From: Alistipes sp.
GTDB taxonomy: Bacteria; Bacteroidota; Bacteroidia; Bacteroidales; Rikenellaceae
Length of the DNA stretch: 64,000 bases
Assembly (NCBI GenBank): GCA_017937125.1
Contig: JAGBEH010000006.1
Location: 1-64,000 of the forward strand
Direction: 5' to 3'
Positions 51,469-59,733 of this stretch are shown here, in pieces (the first letter of the stretch is position 1; the number at the start of each line of letters is the position of its first letter). The notes under the pieces were generated by a model that searched no databases, was not told the DNA's origin, and was given only the letters and a program-made list of their open reading frames with translations. Both the position numbers and the translations under genes were made by a program.

Positions 51469-53481
51469 TTATTTCAGTGTCATTTCGTCGAACAGATACG
51501 AAGCCCCGCCGACCTTGTCCGTAATGAACAGCACGTAACGTATGTCTACCGAAATATTGCGGCATACCGACGGATCGAACTCTATGTCGCTCATCGTCGA
51601 GCGCCACGTGCGGTCGAAATTTATGCCCACCAATTCTCCCCTGCCGTTGATTACGGGCGAGCCCGAGTTGCCGCCCGTCGTGTGGTTCGTAGCGAGGAAA
51701 CATACGGGCACCGTATGCCGTCCGTCAATCGTCACCCCGCTGCGGCCGTAATCGCCCTTGCGGTGTATGTCGCGCAGCACTTGCGGGACATTGTAGTCGT
51801 AGATATCGGGGTTGTCTTTGGCTATCACGCCGTCGAGGGTGGTGAAATGACGGTGATATTCGCCGTCGGCATACTCGTAGCCCGCCACCTTGCCGTAGGC
51901 CACGCGCAGCGTAAGGTTGGCGTCGGGGAAGAATGCCCGCTCGGGATCGAATTCGCGCAGCGCCCTGAGGTAGGTCCCGTAGCGACTTCTTATCTCTTTC
52001 AGGTCGCTGAGATTGCGGGCACGGTACCCGCGCGGGTAGTTTTTCATAACAATATCATACAGTTCGGCGGCGGGATCGTCGGCCGAGGCCTCTCCTACCG
52101 TCCGCGGATCGACATATTTCGAGTTGTCGTAGACATAGTCGATATAGGCGTCCGTCGAACCGTATCGTGCGACCTTGTCGGTCAAGGCCTGCGGCATACG
52201 GCCTTCGGGAATGCGCGCCGCGAACTCCGCAAGCATCGCCTTGGCCAGCGCACGGTCTATATCGGGGTTGAAATCCCTGTAATATTTCGACATATCGTTG
52301 CCGTTTGCGGCGGCACGGCGTGCCATAAGCGGCAGGTCGAGCGTCAGCAGGGTCTCGTTGTAAAGTTCGTATGTGTAGTATGCCTCCCGATTGCGGCCGT
52401 ATGCAGCGCGCATCGAGTCGAGAAGATGCGCGTATTGCGGTTTGTCGGCCGCCCACGCGGCAAAACGGCGTTCGTATTCCCGCTTTTTCTCGACGGTGCC
52501 CAGACGCTTCAGTCCCAGCACTTCGCCCTGCCACTTTTTCCACGCATTGGCTATCGCAGCGTGTTTGGCGGCGTATTGTATACGAATATGCGGGTCGCTC
52601 GCCTGCGCTGCCGAGATGATGTCGAGCCGCCGTGTGCGCAGGGCTATTTTCATCGGATCGGAGACATTGGCGATATAATCTACGGCATCGGATATGACAT
52701 ACTCCTGCGTATTGCCCGGAAACCCGTAAATCATCGTGAAATCGCCCTCGGCGACGCCCTTGGTCGAAACGGTGAAATGGCGTTTGGGCTTATAGGGGAC
52801 GTTCTCCGCCGAATAGGCCGCAGGGGCGTTGTCCTTGTCGGCATAGATGCGGAATATCGAGAAGTCGCCCGTATGGCGCGGCCATATCCAGTTGTCGGTG
52901 TCGCCTCCGAACTTGCCTATAGCCGAAGGCGGCGTGCCGACCAGACGGATATCCTCGAAACGCTGCCAGACGAAGAGGAATATCTGGTTACCGTAGTACA
53001 TACTTTCGGTCGATGCGCGGTAGCCCTTGCCCTCTTTTTCGGCGACCCCGATAATCGCCGCGGCATCTTCGCCATCGGCCAACCGGTCGGTGATATCCTC
53101 CATACGTACGAGAAAATCCACCGTCAGACCTTCGCAGGGCAGCTCTTCGCCGCGGGATTTCGCCCAGAAACCGTATGTCAGATAGTCGTGGTCGATGCTC
53201 GACAGTTTCTGTATCGAGCCGTAGCCGCAGTGGTGGTTCGTCAGCAGCAGCCCCTCGCCCGAGACGAGTTCCCCCGTGCAGCCGCGTCCGAAAAGGACTA
53301 CGGCATCTTTCATCGAAGCTTTGTTTATGCTGTAAATATCGTCGGCCGAGAGACGGAACCCTTTCGAGCGCATATCCTTTATGCGCGATGATACGAGGCT
53401 CGGCAGCCACATACCTTCATCGGCGAACGCCTGCATCGAAAGTATCGCAGCCGTCAGCAACAGCAACAGTCGTTTGGTCAT
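51469..53481 (-). CDS. S46 dipeptidyl-peptidase, DPP11-like (Asp/Glu-specific)
   Basis: A 670-residue periplasmic exopeptidase with signal peptide (SMQAFADEG). The serine protease triad is visible: His in LLLTNHHCGYG (83/84), Asp in DNWIWPRHTGDFS, and Ser606 in TGGNSGSPV. S46 enzymes release dipeptides from N-termini. Arg624 lies exactly 18 residues after the Ser in GINFDRTW; in P. gingivalis DPP11 the S1 residue Arg673 is 18 after Ser655, while DPP7 has Gly. This points to acidic P1 specificity (family knowledge plus inference). Start at the signal ATG; it is preceded by a consensus promoter inside a dispersed repeat. The SGNH hydrolase follows 7 bp downstream. Confidence 0.92.
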   Translation of the reverse strand: MTKRLLLLLTAAILSMQAFADEGMWLPSLVSSRIKDMRSKGFRLSADDIYSINKASMKDAVVLFGRGCTGELVSGEGLLLTNHHCGYGSIQKLSSIDHDYLTYGFWAKSRGEELPCEGLTVDFLVRMEDITDRLADGEDAAAIIGVAEKEGKGYRASTESMYYGNQIFLFVWQRFEDIRLVGTPPSAIGKFGGDTDNWIWPRHTGDFSIFRIYADKDNAPAAYSAENVPYKPKRHFTVSTKGVAEGDFTMIYGFPGNTQEYVISDAVDYIANVSDPMKIALRTRRLDIISAAQASDPHIRIQYAAKHAAIANAWKKWQGEVLGLKRLGTVEKKREYERRFAAWAADKPQYAHLLDSMRAAYGRNREAYYTYELYNETLLTLDLPLMARRAAANGNDMSKYYRDFNPDIDRALAKAMLAEFAARIPEGRMPQALTDKVARYGSTDAYIDYVYDNSKYVDPRTVGEASADDPAAELYDIVMKNYPRGYRARNLSDLKEIRSRYGTYLRALREFDPERAFFPDANLTLRVAYGKVAGYEYADGEYHRHFTTLDGVIAKDNPDIYDYNVPQVLRDIHRKGDYGRSGVTIDGRHTVPVCFLATNHTTGGNSGSPVINGRGELVGINFDRTWRSTMSDIEFDPSVCRNISVDIRYVLFITDKVGGASYLFDEMTLK

Positions 53482-53497
53482 AGTCGTAGAATTTTCA

Positions 53498-53529
53498 CAA
53501 AAATACGAATAAGCGGCAGCAATGCCAAA
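53498..53529 (-). promoter_or_regulatory. Promoter of the S46 peptidase gene
   Basis: Minus strand: TTTG (53529-53526), 20 bp, TATTTTTG (53505-53498). Full consensus; leader about 10-15 nt. It is embedded in copy B of the dispersed repeat. Confidence 0.82.
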
Positions 53530-53546
53530 TTTATTTGTGCAGTGCC
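53504..53546 (-). repeat. Dispersed promoter-like repeat, copy B
   Basis: Minus-strand match to 22635-22677 (39 of 43 identical). This copy carries an intact TTTG-20-TAnnTTTG promoter driving the S46 peptidase gene. Confidence 0.75.
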
Positions 53547-53581
53547 TAACGTCCGACACTCATCGGCTGCGGACAGCGACA

Positions 53582-53604
53582 GGATATAATCTTCCATTAT
53601 ATCC
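53582..53604. repeat. Perfect 9-bp inverted repeat upstream of the S46 gene
   Basis: GGATATAAT at 53582-53590 and ATTATATCC at 53596-53604 with a CTTCC spacer. It lies about 50 bp upstream of the S46 promoter; a second -7-like box (TATATTTG, 53632-53625, minus strand) lies just beyond. Possible regulator-binding site. Confidence 0.55.
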
Positions 53605-53692
53605 GTAACCGTCATATTTTGCTGCAAATATAACCGAAAAGGTTGCCGTTGTAAAATCGCCGTGTCCGTATTCCGTAAGTTCCTCCGTATCG

Positions 53693-54289
53693 CTATCGGC
53701 CGATAAAGTCGTCCAGTTCCATATACAGTCTCTGCACGGGCAGCCCCATAACGTTGTAGAACGACCCCTCTATGCCTTCGACGGCGGCATATCCTATCCA
53801 CTCCTGAATGCCGTAGGCTCCCGCCTTGTCGTAAGGACGGAACGTATCGACGTAGTAGGCGATCTCCTCGTCGCTCAAAGTGCGGAACCGCACCGTAGTC
53901 GATGCCTTGAACGTCCGCTCGGCGACGGCCGAGCGGACGGTTACGCCCGTAATTACGATGTGGCCGCATCCCGAAAGGCGGCGCAGCATAGCGACGGCAT
54001 CGCCGCGGTCGGCGGGCTTGCCGAGCACCTCGTTTCCGACGACGACAGTGGTGTCGGCCGTTACGAGTATCTCGTTTGCGGCCAAAGGCTTCGGATATGC
54101 GCGGCTTTTAAGAACCGACAGATAGGCGGCGACATCTTCGGCGGCGGTATCCGACGGATAAGTCTCTTCGCATTCGTATTTTTCGGCCGTCTCGAATCGC
54201 AGCCCCGCATCGGCCATAAGCTGCCTGCGGCGCGGCGATGAAGAGGCGAGTATCAATCTGTAAGGGGCGAGTTTTTCGTGAAGCAGCAT
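53693..54289 (-). CDS. maf: Maf-family nucleotide pyrophosphatase
   Basis: A 198-residue house-cleaning pyrophosphatase. LASSSPRRRQLM at the start, ETYPSDTAAEDVAAYLSVLKS, ADTTVVVGNEVLGKP and the YDKAGAYGIQEWIG segment are the family signatures; the pattern fits the YhdE-like (dTTP/UTP) subfamily. The start is ATG 54289, supported by a TATCTTTG box at 54320-54313 with a leader of about 20 nt. Confidence 0.93.
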   Translation of the reverse strand: MLLHEKLAPYRLILASSSPRRRQLMADAGLRFETAEKYECEETYPSDTAAEDVAAYLSVLKSRAYPKPLAANEILVTADTTVVVGNEVLGKPADRGDAVAMLRRLSGCGHIVITGVTVRSAVAERTFKASTTVRFRTLSDEEIAYYVDTFRPYDKAGAYGIQEWIGYAAVEGIEGSFYNVMGLPVQRLYMELDDFIGR

Positions 54290-54312
54290 AGTCGTTTTTC
54301 GTTTGTGTACTG

Positions 54313-54320
54313 CAAAGATA
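54313..54320 (-). promoter_or_regulatory. -7 box of maf
   Basis: Minus strand TATCTTTG, 23 bp before the chosen ATG. It excludes the longer frame that starts upstream of it. Confidence 0.6.
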
Positions 54321-54681
54321 ACCATAATCCGTCACACACGTACACCTGTATGTATATTACGCGAGATTACGGAACTTTGGAAAAATCCCGATGATGAAAG
54401 GGCATCATATACGATTACACACCGACTTTTTCCCAAGGTCCGCCGCCTTGCGGGTTTCACCCATAACTCCTGCCTGAGGCGGGAGGGAGGGGATTACGGC
54501 GCAAGCGCCGTTTCTGCCGTGGCGGCTCGGCAATCCGCAAGCGATTGCCCTCGCCCGATACAGAAGTTTAGGGTGGGGTCGGAATCGTAAACGAGGTCCC
54601 GCCGCAAGCAACACGACCGTCGGAAGCAAGAACCGACTATTAAAATCGAATGGTGTAAATTTGTCGTATATAGCTACCATA
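54321..54681. other. Gene-poor stretch with three hairpins and a repeat copy
   Basis: No gene is supported. It holds three close hairpins (54465-54483 imperfect, 54496-54511 and 54529-54549 perfect, the last two with CAAG or CGCAAGC loops) and then copy 2 of the 87-bp repeat (54578-54664). The frames here look like decayed coding DNA. Confidence 0.5.
54578..54664 (+). repeat. 87-bp dispersed repeat, copy 2
   Basis: Matches 47914-48000 (minus strand) at 71 of 87 positions without gaps. Unlike copy 1 it has no promoter box at its 3' end and precedes no gene on its strand. Confidence 0.75.
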
Positions 54682-54712
54682 AAAAATATGGGAACACCAT
54701 CGGTGTCCCCAT
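54682..54712 (-). terminator. Terminator of the Cys-rich lipoprotein gene
   Basis: A 12-bp stem with one mismatch; on the minus strand it is followed by TTTTTT. It starts about 20 bp past the stop codon. Confidence 0.85.
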
Positions 54713-54733
54713 ATCGGTCTGTTCCGGAGAGGA

Positions 54734-54973
54734 TTATTTAGCCTCTTCTACAGCGGGAGCTTCAGCCTCAGCCTCGGCAGGAGCTGCTTCAGCAGTAGCT
54801 TCAGCGGCCTTCTCTGCGCAGCACTCAGCGTTTTCGCACTTCTCGCAGCACTCTACCTTTTCGCCGCAGCACTGAGCCTCAGCTTCGGCAGCAGCTTTCT
54901 TGTTGCAGTTACCGCAGCAACCTACCATCGACAGAGCGGCAACCATAATAACCATAGACAGAATCTTTTTCAT
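54734..54973 (-). CDS. Small Cys-rich lipoprotein, possible metal binder
   Basis: A 79-residue lipoprotein (lipobox MVGC, Cys19). The mature part has ten cysteines counting the lipidated one, arranged as CC, C-x2-C and CC pairs (CCGNC, QCCGEK, ECCEKCENAECC), followed by an Ala/Glu-rich tail of about 28 residues. The density and spacing recall metallothionein-like metal binding, but no family is recognised. It has its own promoter box (TATTTTTG, 55017-55010) and terminator, so it is a single-gene unit. A structural or redox role is equally possible. Confidence 0.78.
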   Translation of the reverse strand: MKKILSMVIMVAALSMVGCCGNCNKKAAAEAEAQCCGEKVECCEKCENAECCAEKAAEATAEAAPAEAEAEAPAVEEAK

Positions 54974-55009
54974 AACCTTGAAAATTAAGTTTGTTTAATA
55001 GTATCGGCG

Positions 55010-55017
55010 CAAAAATA
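55010..55017 (-). promoter_or_regulatory. -7 box of the Cys-rich lipoprotein gene
   Basis: Minus strand TATTTTTG, with CTTG (55041-55038) 20 bp upstream. Leader about 30 nt. Confidence 0.65.
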
Positions 55018-55190
55018 TGTATTAACATTATTAAAAACAAGAAAAAAATAATGTTTTTAACATCTGCCGCCGTATCTGCCGCCTGCATTCAACGTTTTAA
55101 CTCTCAACGGGGTTTGCCGCAATATGCTTTTCGGGGGGCACTGTCCTTGTATGCGGCATATAATCCATACGGGTCCCGCAAGCCGTGCGG

Positions 55191-55661
55191 CTATTCTTCC
55201 GCAGCTAAGGAACTCAGCTTTATCTCTTCGCGCATAATGTATGCTTCCGGAAAATTCGGACGTATGCGTGCCAGCAGCATTATGGCATCCTCGGAAGTTA
55301 TGCAATTGCCTGCCAATACCTTGAAATAGGGGTTTTCGTAACGTATCCCGCAATAAATTTCGGGATATAAGGCCTTGAAACTGAGTATTGCCTTCTCCGC
55401 ATCGGCACGAGCCGAACTGCCGTTGTCGAAAAATACGACTATGCGGAATCCGCCTACCGACCGTTCTGCCGGCCGTGCATCCGCAAGCCGCACCGCTTCC
55501 GCCGCGCTGCCCTCTTCGCGGACATAAACTCTCGATACTCTCCCCGTCGCATCGTCGATGTACGGTTCGGCGAGCCGCGTACGGAACTCCCCGATTTTTT
55601 GTGCCTGCGCCGTGAGTGCGGCACACAGGGCTGCCGTTATGAATAGTAGTCTGCGCATCAT
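55191..55661 (-). CDS. SPOR-domain-like exported protein
   Basis: A 156-residue protein with signal peptide (AALTAQAQ). Residues about 70-145 resemble a SPOR domain: GGFRIVVFFDNGSS, the Ala/Glu helix, then YFKVLAGNCITSEDAIMLLARI, which parallels the R-V-x-V-G-x-F-x-x-x-x-x-A pattern. SPOR domains bind denuded peptidoglycan, often at division sites; role here is inference. The start is the ATG overlapping the stop of the upstream lipoprotein gene (ATGA), so the two are coupled. Confidence 0.75.
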   Translation of the reverse strand: MMRRLLFITAALCAALTAQAQKIGEFRTRLAEPYIDDATGRVSRVYVREEGSAAEAVRLADARPAERSVGGFRIVVFFDNGSSARADAEKAILSFKALYPEIYCGIRYENPYFKVLAGNCITSEDAIMLLARIRPNFPEAYIMREEIKLSSLAAEE

Positions 55662-56230
55662 TTTACCATATTGCGAATATCTTCGGCCGACACGCCCGTC
55701 ATATCGAGCAGCACCTCGAGCGGAATGTGTTCCTTTTCGACCTTCCGTCTTATGATGCCTGCCTTCACGAGGGCCTCTACCGAAACCGTCATATTGTCCA
55801 ATTCTCCCCGCTGCACCTTGTTCCATACGCCGTATGCGGCCAGCGGATTTCCCAGTTGCAGACCGAGAGGTACGACGATGCCGGCAACCGAGCGTTTGGC
55901 CGCGGTAACCGCCTCGCGCACCGTCACGGCACATACCTTGGAATCGGAATAAAAGAGCGTAACCGTGCACTCCTCGAGCGTAATGTCGTAACGCGTGGAG
56001 TTGTCTACGCGCACCGTCAAGTCGCCCGACATCAGGCCGGTGCCGCGATAGCCCTCTATCTTCTCGATTCGGACCTTGCCGACGGGCGGGGTTTCCGTAT
56101 CGGACGGTGCTGTCCGCTGCTCCGTTTCTGGTTGTTGCGGCAGGGGTTCGGACGCCTTACGGCGGTTGCAGGACGCTATCGTTGCGGCCAGCAGCAATAC
56201 GGTTACTATTATGTATGAAATACGTCTCAT
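55658..56230 (-). CDS. Lipoprotein with LEA/WHy-like domain
   Basis: A 190-residue lipoprotein (lipobox TIASC, Cys21, then Asn-Arg-Arg). A Pro/Gln/Thr-rich linker (about 28-50) leads to a beta domain (GDLTVRVDNSTRYDITLEECTVTLFY, then [18 protein letters not shown]) that resembles LEA14/WHy-type folds. The end (VLLDMTGVSAEDIRNMVK) is helical. Overlaps menG by 4 bp and the SPOR gene by 4 bp. Confidence 0.73.
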   Translation of the reverse strand: MRRISYIIVTVLLLAATIASCNRRKASEPLPQQPETEQRTAPSDTETPPVGKVRIEKIEGYRGTGLMSGDLTVRVDNSTRYDITLEECTVTLFYSDSKVCAVTVREAVTAAKRSVAGIVVPLGLQLGNPLAAYGVWNKVQRGELDNMTVSVEALVKAGIIRRKVEKEHIPLEVLLDMTGVSAEDIRNMVK

Positions 56231-56943
56231 TTTTCAGCTGTGTATATGCGGGCTATGCCGAAACTCTGGCGGTGCGTCTCTATCGAGCGGAACCCTGCCG
56301 CACGCAACATTTCGGTGAAACGCTCGGGCGACGGGAACTCATCGACCGATTCGGGCAGATAATCGTATGCCTGACGGTCGCGGGAGATCAGCTGCCCGAT
56401 GCGCGGCAGTATCTTATGGGAATAGCGTTCGTAGACGGCGCGTACGAAGCGGTTGTCGGGGGTCGAGAACTCGAGTATCGCAAGATGGCCTCCCGTTTTC
56501 AGCACGCGGTGCAACTCACGCAGCCCCGCATCTATGTTTTCGAAATTACGCACTCCGAAAGCTACCGTCGCAACGTCGAGCCCGCCTTCCGACAACTCGA
56601 GGTGCTCGGCATCTCCCGCTTGCAGGGTTATGCGCTCGTCGAGCCCGCGCTCGGATATTTTGTCGGCGGCGATACGCAGCATCTGCTCGGAGATGTCCAC
56701 GCCCAATATGCGGCAGTCGCGTATCTTGAGAGCTAAGGCTATCGCCAGATCGCCCGTCCCCGTCGCTACGTCGAGTATGCGCTTGGGTCGGAATCCGCGA
56801 ACTATGCGTACTACACGGCGACGCCACAGACGGTCGATGTTCATCGAAAGTATGTGGTTCAGACGGTCGTACGTCGGTGCGATGTTGTCGAACATCGCCA
56901 GCACCTGCGTCTTTTTGTTTTGCTCCTCGTTATACGGTTTCAT
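56227..56943 (-). CDS. menG: Demethylmenaquinone methyltransferase
   Basis: A 238-residue SAM-dependent methyltransferase for the last step of menaquinone synthesis. MFDNIAPTYDRLNHILS, the SAM site LDVATGTGDLAIAL, and the UbiE/MenG signatures VAFGVRNFENID and ILEFSTP are intact. Start is ATG 56943; a TACCTTTG box (56956-56949) ends just 5 bp before it, implying an almost leaderless mRNA. The two envelope genes that follow are translationally coupled to it. Confidence 0.95.
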   Translation of the reverse strand: MKPYNEEQNKKTQVLAMFDNIAPTYDRLNHILSMNIDRLWRRRVVRIVRGFRPKRILDVATGTGDLAIALALKIRDCRILGVDISEQMLRIAADKISERGLDERITLQAGDAEHLELSEGGLDVATVAFGVRNFENIDAGLRELHRVLKTGGHLAILEFSTPDNRFVRAVYERYSHKILPRIGQLISRDRQAYDYLPESVDEFPSPERFTEMLRAAGFRSIETHRQSFGIARIYTAEK

Positions 56944-56973
56944 AAGTGCAAAGGTAGAAAAAAATCGCGACAA

Positions 56974-58212
56974 TCACTCGTATCTCACCGCTTCGTCGGG
57001 ACGTATGCCCGCGACGATGCGCGCAGGGATCAGCAGCCCGACGACGATAACGATTATCGTGCCCGCGTTCAGAGCCGCGACCGACATCCAGTTTATGTCT
57101 ATCGGCATAACCGACAGTACGTATCCTTCGGCGTCGAGCCGCACCGCCCCCGTGAACTTTTGCAGCAGGCACAATCCCACACCGATGACGTCGCCCCAAA
57201 ACAGACCCCTCAAGGCAATGAACGATGCCCGCCACAGGAATATTTTGCGCAGCGACGCATCGTCCGTCCCCAATGCCTTCAGTACGCCTATGGTCCGCGT
57301 GCGTTCGAGCACGAGGATAAGCAGTGCCGACGCCATATTGAACAGCGCCACGGCAAGCATAAGCACGATTACCACCGCAGCATTTACGTCGTGCGTCTTC
57401 ATCCAGTCGAAAATCTCGGGATAGAGTTCGCCTATGCTTTCGGCCGCCAGACTATCCGTAGAGGCATCGCCGCGGTAGAGGATCTCTTCGTTCAGCTCGG
57501 CGGCGAATTCGTCTGCTTGGCCGATGGCGTCGATGCGTATCTCATAGCCCGATATCGTACGTTCGTCGCCGTCGATCAGTCTCTGTACGTTGCGTATGTC
57601 TGTCAGGGCCGATACGTTGTCGGTTTCGTCCATCCCCGACGCATAGATTCCCGAGATTTTGAATCTGTCGCGGCGCGGAGGCCGCTCCCCGTCTACGAAC
57701 AGCATCTCTATCTTATCGCCCACACCCATCCCCAGACGGTCGGCGACAGTCCGCGACAGCAGTATATCCTTATGCCGTACCGAGTCGTCTATGCGCGGCA
57801 TACTCCCTTCGACAAGGCTCTCCGCGTAAAACGAATCTCCGCCTTCGGCATATCCTTTGAGCATTATCCCCTCGACGGCATCGGTGCTCCTGACTATTCC
57901 GCCCCTGACGGCGAACGGCGCCAGCGATACGAACCCGTCGAGTCCGCCTGCCAGCCTTTCGAGCGTATCGCTGCGGCGGAAAGGGTGCGGTTCGGCGGCA
58001 TTGGGGCTGTGTACGTCTATGACGCGCACGTGACCCGACAGTCCCGTGAGTTTGGCGTTTATCTCCGTGGAGAAGCCCTCGATGACGGAGAGCGTTATGA
58101 TCATCACGGCCATACCTGTCGCTACCGCCGCCGCGGCTATGCGCATCATCATATCGATGCGTCCGTCGGACGACCGCGACATACGGCGTGCTGTGAAATA
58201 TTCGAAATTCAT
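56974..58212 (-). CDS. FtsX/LolE-type ABC transporter permease
   Basis: A 412-residue permease. An N-terminal MNFEYFTARRM-type start, TM1 (about 25-45), a large periplasmic MacB-like domain (about 50-270), and three C-terminal TM helices of the FtsX domain (about 285-400; NAAVVIVLMLAVALFN, ILVLERTRTIGVLKALGT, final ARIVAGIRPDEAVRYE). It resembles LolC/E of lipoprotein sorting; no ATPase gene is adjacent, so the partner must be elsewhere. Start at the ATG 58212 rather than a frame start 19 codons upstream. Confidence 0.88.
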   Translation of the reverse strand: MNFEYFTARRMSRSSDGRIDMMMRIAAAAVATGMAVMIITLSVIEGFSTEINAKLTGLSGHVRVIDVHSPNAAEPHPFRRSDTLERLAGGLDGFVSLAPFAVRGGIVRSTDAVEGIMLKGYAEGGDSFYAESLVEGSMPRIDDSVRHKDILLSRTVADRLGMGVGDKIEMLFVDGERPPRRDRFKISGIYASGMDETDNVSALTDIRNVQRLIDGDERTISGYEIRIDAIGQADEFAAELNEEILYRGDASTDSLAAESIGELYPEIFDWMKTHDVNAAVVIVLMLAVALFNMASALLILVLERTRTIGVLKALGTDDASLRKIFLWRASFIALRGLFWGDVIGVGLCLLQKFTGAVRLDAEGYVLSVMPIDINWMSVAALNAGTIIVIVVGLLIPARIVAGIRPDEAVRYE

Positions 58213-58335
58213 AACCTTTTCAGGCGGCGCTGTACCGTTTGCCGCCGTTATTCGGACAATTTTATGCAAAGTAACACAATTTTTTCATAATTTTGCCATT
58301 ATTTATATGTGTAAAAAGACAAACCGTTTCAGATT

Positions 58336-59094
58336 ATGATAACATTGCTTCAGGCGGGACCGGCCGCCTACGACACGGGGTCGGCGTTCGCGAATTTCAC
58401 ATCGTCGGATGCGTTCTTTCTGATAATAGCGATCGCCGTCATCGGATTCATCGTGCAGGCGCGCCTGCAATCGGTCTTCGCAAAGTATTCGAAAGTCGGG
58501 ACTCCCGACGGGATGACGGGCGCCGAGATAGCCGAAAAGATGCTGCGCGACAACAATATCCGCAACGTCAGGATAACCCACGTGGCGGGACACCTTACCG
58601 ACCATTTCGACCCGCGGACTATGACGGTCAATCTGAGCGACGCCGTATATTCGAGCCGCAGCATCGCGGCGGCAGCCGTCGCCTGCCACGAATGCGGCCA
58701 TGCAGTGCAGCACGCGCAGGGATACGCACCGCTGCAACTGCGTTCGCAGTTGGTGCCGATAGTCAGCTTCTCGTCGCGCTTCGCCGTGTGGATAATCATC
58801 GGCGGCCTTATACTTATGGCTTCTACGCAGAACGAAATCGTGTGCTGGATAGGCATAGGGATGATAGCTATGTCGGCCGTATTCTCGCTCGTTACGCTGC
58901 CCGTGGAGTACAACGCCTCGAACCGCGCGCTGGAATGGCTCGAAACGAGCCGCACGCTTCAGGGCGAGCAGCTTGCGGGAGCGCGCGTAGCGCTGCGCTG
59001 GGCGGCACGCACCTACCTTGTGGCGGCGCTCTCGGCTATAACGACCGTACTTTATTATATAACGATAGTTACGGGCAACCGCCGCCAAAACTGA
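58336..59094 (+). CDS. YugP-like membrane zinc metallopeptidase
   Basis: A 252-residue membrane protease of the PF04298 (YugP) family. One N-terminal TM (about 25-42) precedes a cytoplasmic or interfacial domain with the zinc motif CHECGHAVQHAQ (HExxH), followed by two or three TM segments (about 145-190, 220-245). LPVEYNASNRALEWL is the conserved downstream segment. Role in membrane-protein quality control is inferred only. Four bp before the PAP2 gene. Confidence 0.88.
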   Translation: MITLLQAGPAAYDTGSAFANFTSSDAFFLIIAIAVIGFIVQARLQSVFAKYSKVGTPDGMTGAEIAEKMLRDNNIRNVRITHVAGHLTDHFDPRTMTVNLSDAVYSSRSIAAAAVACHECGHAVQHAQGYAPLQLRSQLVPIVSFSSRFAVWIIIGGLILMASTQNEIVCWIGIGMIAMSAVFSLVTLPVEYNASNRALEWLETSRTLQGEQLAGARVALRWAARTYLVAALSAITTVLYYITIVTGNRRQN

Positions 59095-59098
59095 TAAT

Positions 59099-59683
59099 AT
59101 GTACACGTTCGACCATCCCCTCTTTCTCGCCCTCAATTTCGACGGCGGGGAGTTTATGGACAAAGCTATGACGGCAGTGTCGGGCACGGCTATGTGGATA
59201 CCGCTCTACCTTCTGATCTTCGCGTGGATATGGTACAAATACGGCTGGAAGAACTGTATGGCATTCGTAGTCTGTCTGGCCGTAGCTATGGGACTCGCCG
59301 ATATGTTCTGCGGGATATTCAAGCACTCGGGACTGCTCAAGCACCTCTGGGAGAGCTTCCCGCCGCGCCCGCGGCCGATGTTCGCCGAGGAACTGCGCGG
59401 TATGGTGCACGTTGTATCGTACCGGCACGGCCCCTACGGCACCGTCTCGTCGCACGCAGCGACCGTTGCTGCTCTGGCGGTTTTATCCTCGCTCGCCATA
59501 AGGAAAACGTGGTTTTCATTGACTATGGCGGCCATAACGCTGCTGATATGCTATTCGCGCATCTATCTGGCCTGCCACTATCCCGTGGATCTGGCTTTGG
59601 GACTCGCGGTAGGTGCGGTATCGGGTACGATTATGTATTTTCTGTATAAAAAACTGGCAGAAGTCCTTAAAAGTTACTCTTAA
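59099..59683 (+). CDS. PAP2-superfamily membrane phosphatase
   Basis: A 194-residue integral membrane phosphatase with about five TM segments. The three catalytic motifs are present in the expected order: K-x-FPPRPRP (K-x6-RP type), YGTVSSHAA (the S-G-H motif with Ser-His) and SRIYLACHYPVD (S-R-x5-H-x3-D). Likely substrates are lipid phosphates such as undecaprenyl pyrophosphate or phosphatidate (family knowledge). Coupled to the metallopeptidase gene. Confidence 0.88.
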   Translation: MYTFDHPLFLALNFDGGEFMDKAMTAVSGTAMWIPLYLLIFAWIWYKYGWKNCMAFVVCLAVAMGLADMFCGIFKHSGLLKHLWESFPPRPRPMFAEELRGMVHVVSYRHGPYGTVSSHAATVAALAVLSSLAIRKTWFSLTMAAITLLICYSRIYLACHYPVDLALGLAVGAVSGTIMYFLYKKLAEVLKSYS

Positions 59684-59687
59684 TCGC

Positions 59688-59695
59688 TATCTTTG
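59688..59695 (+). promoter_or_regulatory. -7 box of the lysS operon
   Basis: TATCTTTG right after the PAP2 stop codon and 38 bp before the lysS ATG. No clear -33 element. Confidence 0.5.
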
Positions 59696-59733
59696 TGCCG
59701 TTTTCGACGAAAATATAAAATACGACATAAATT

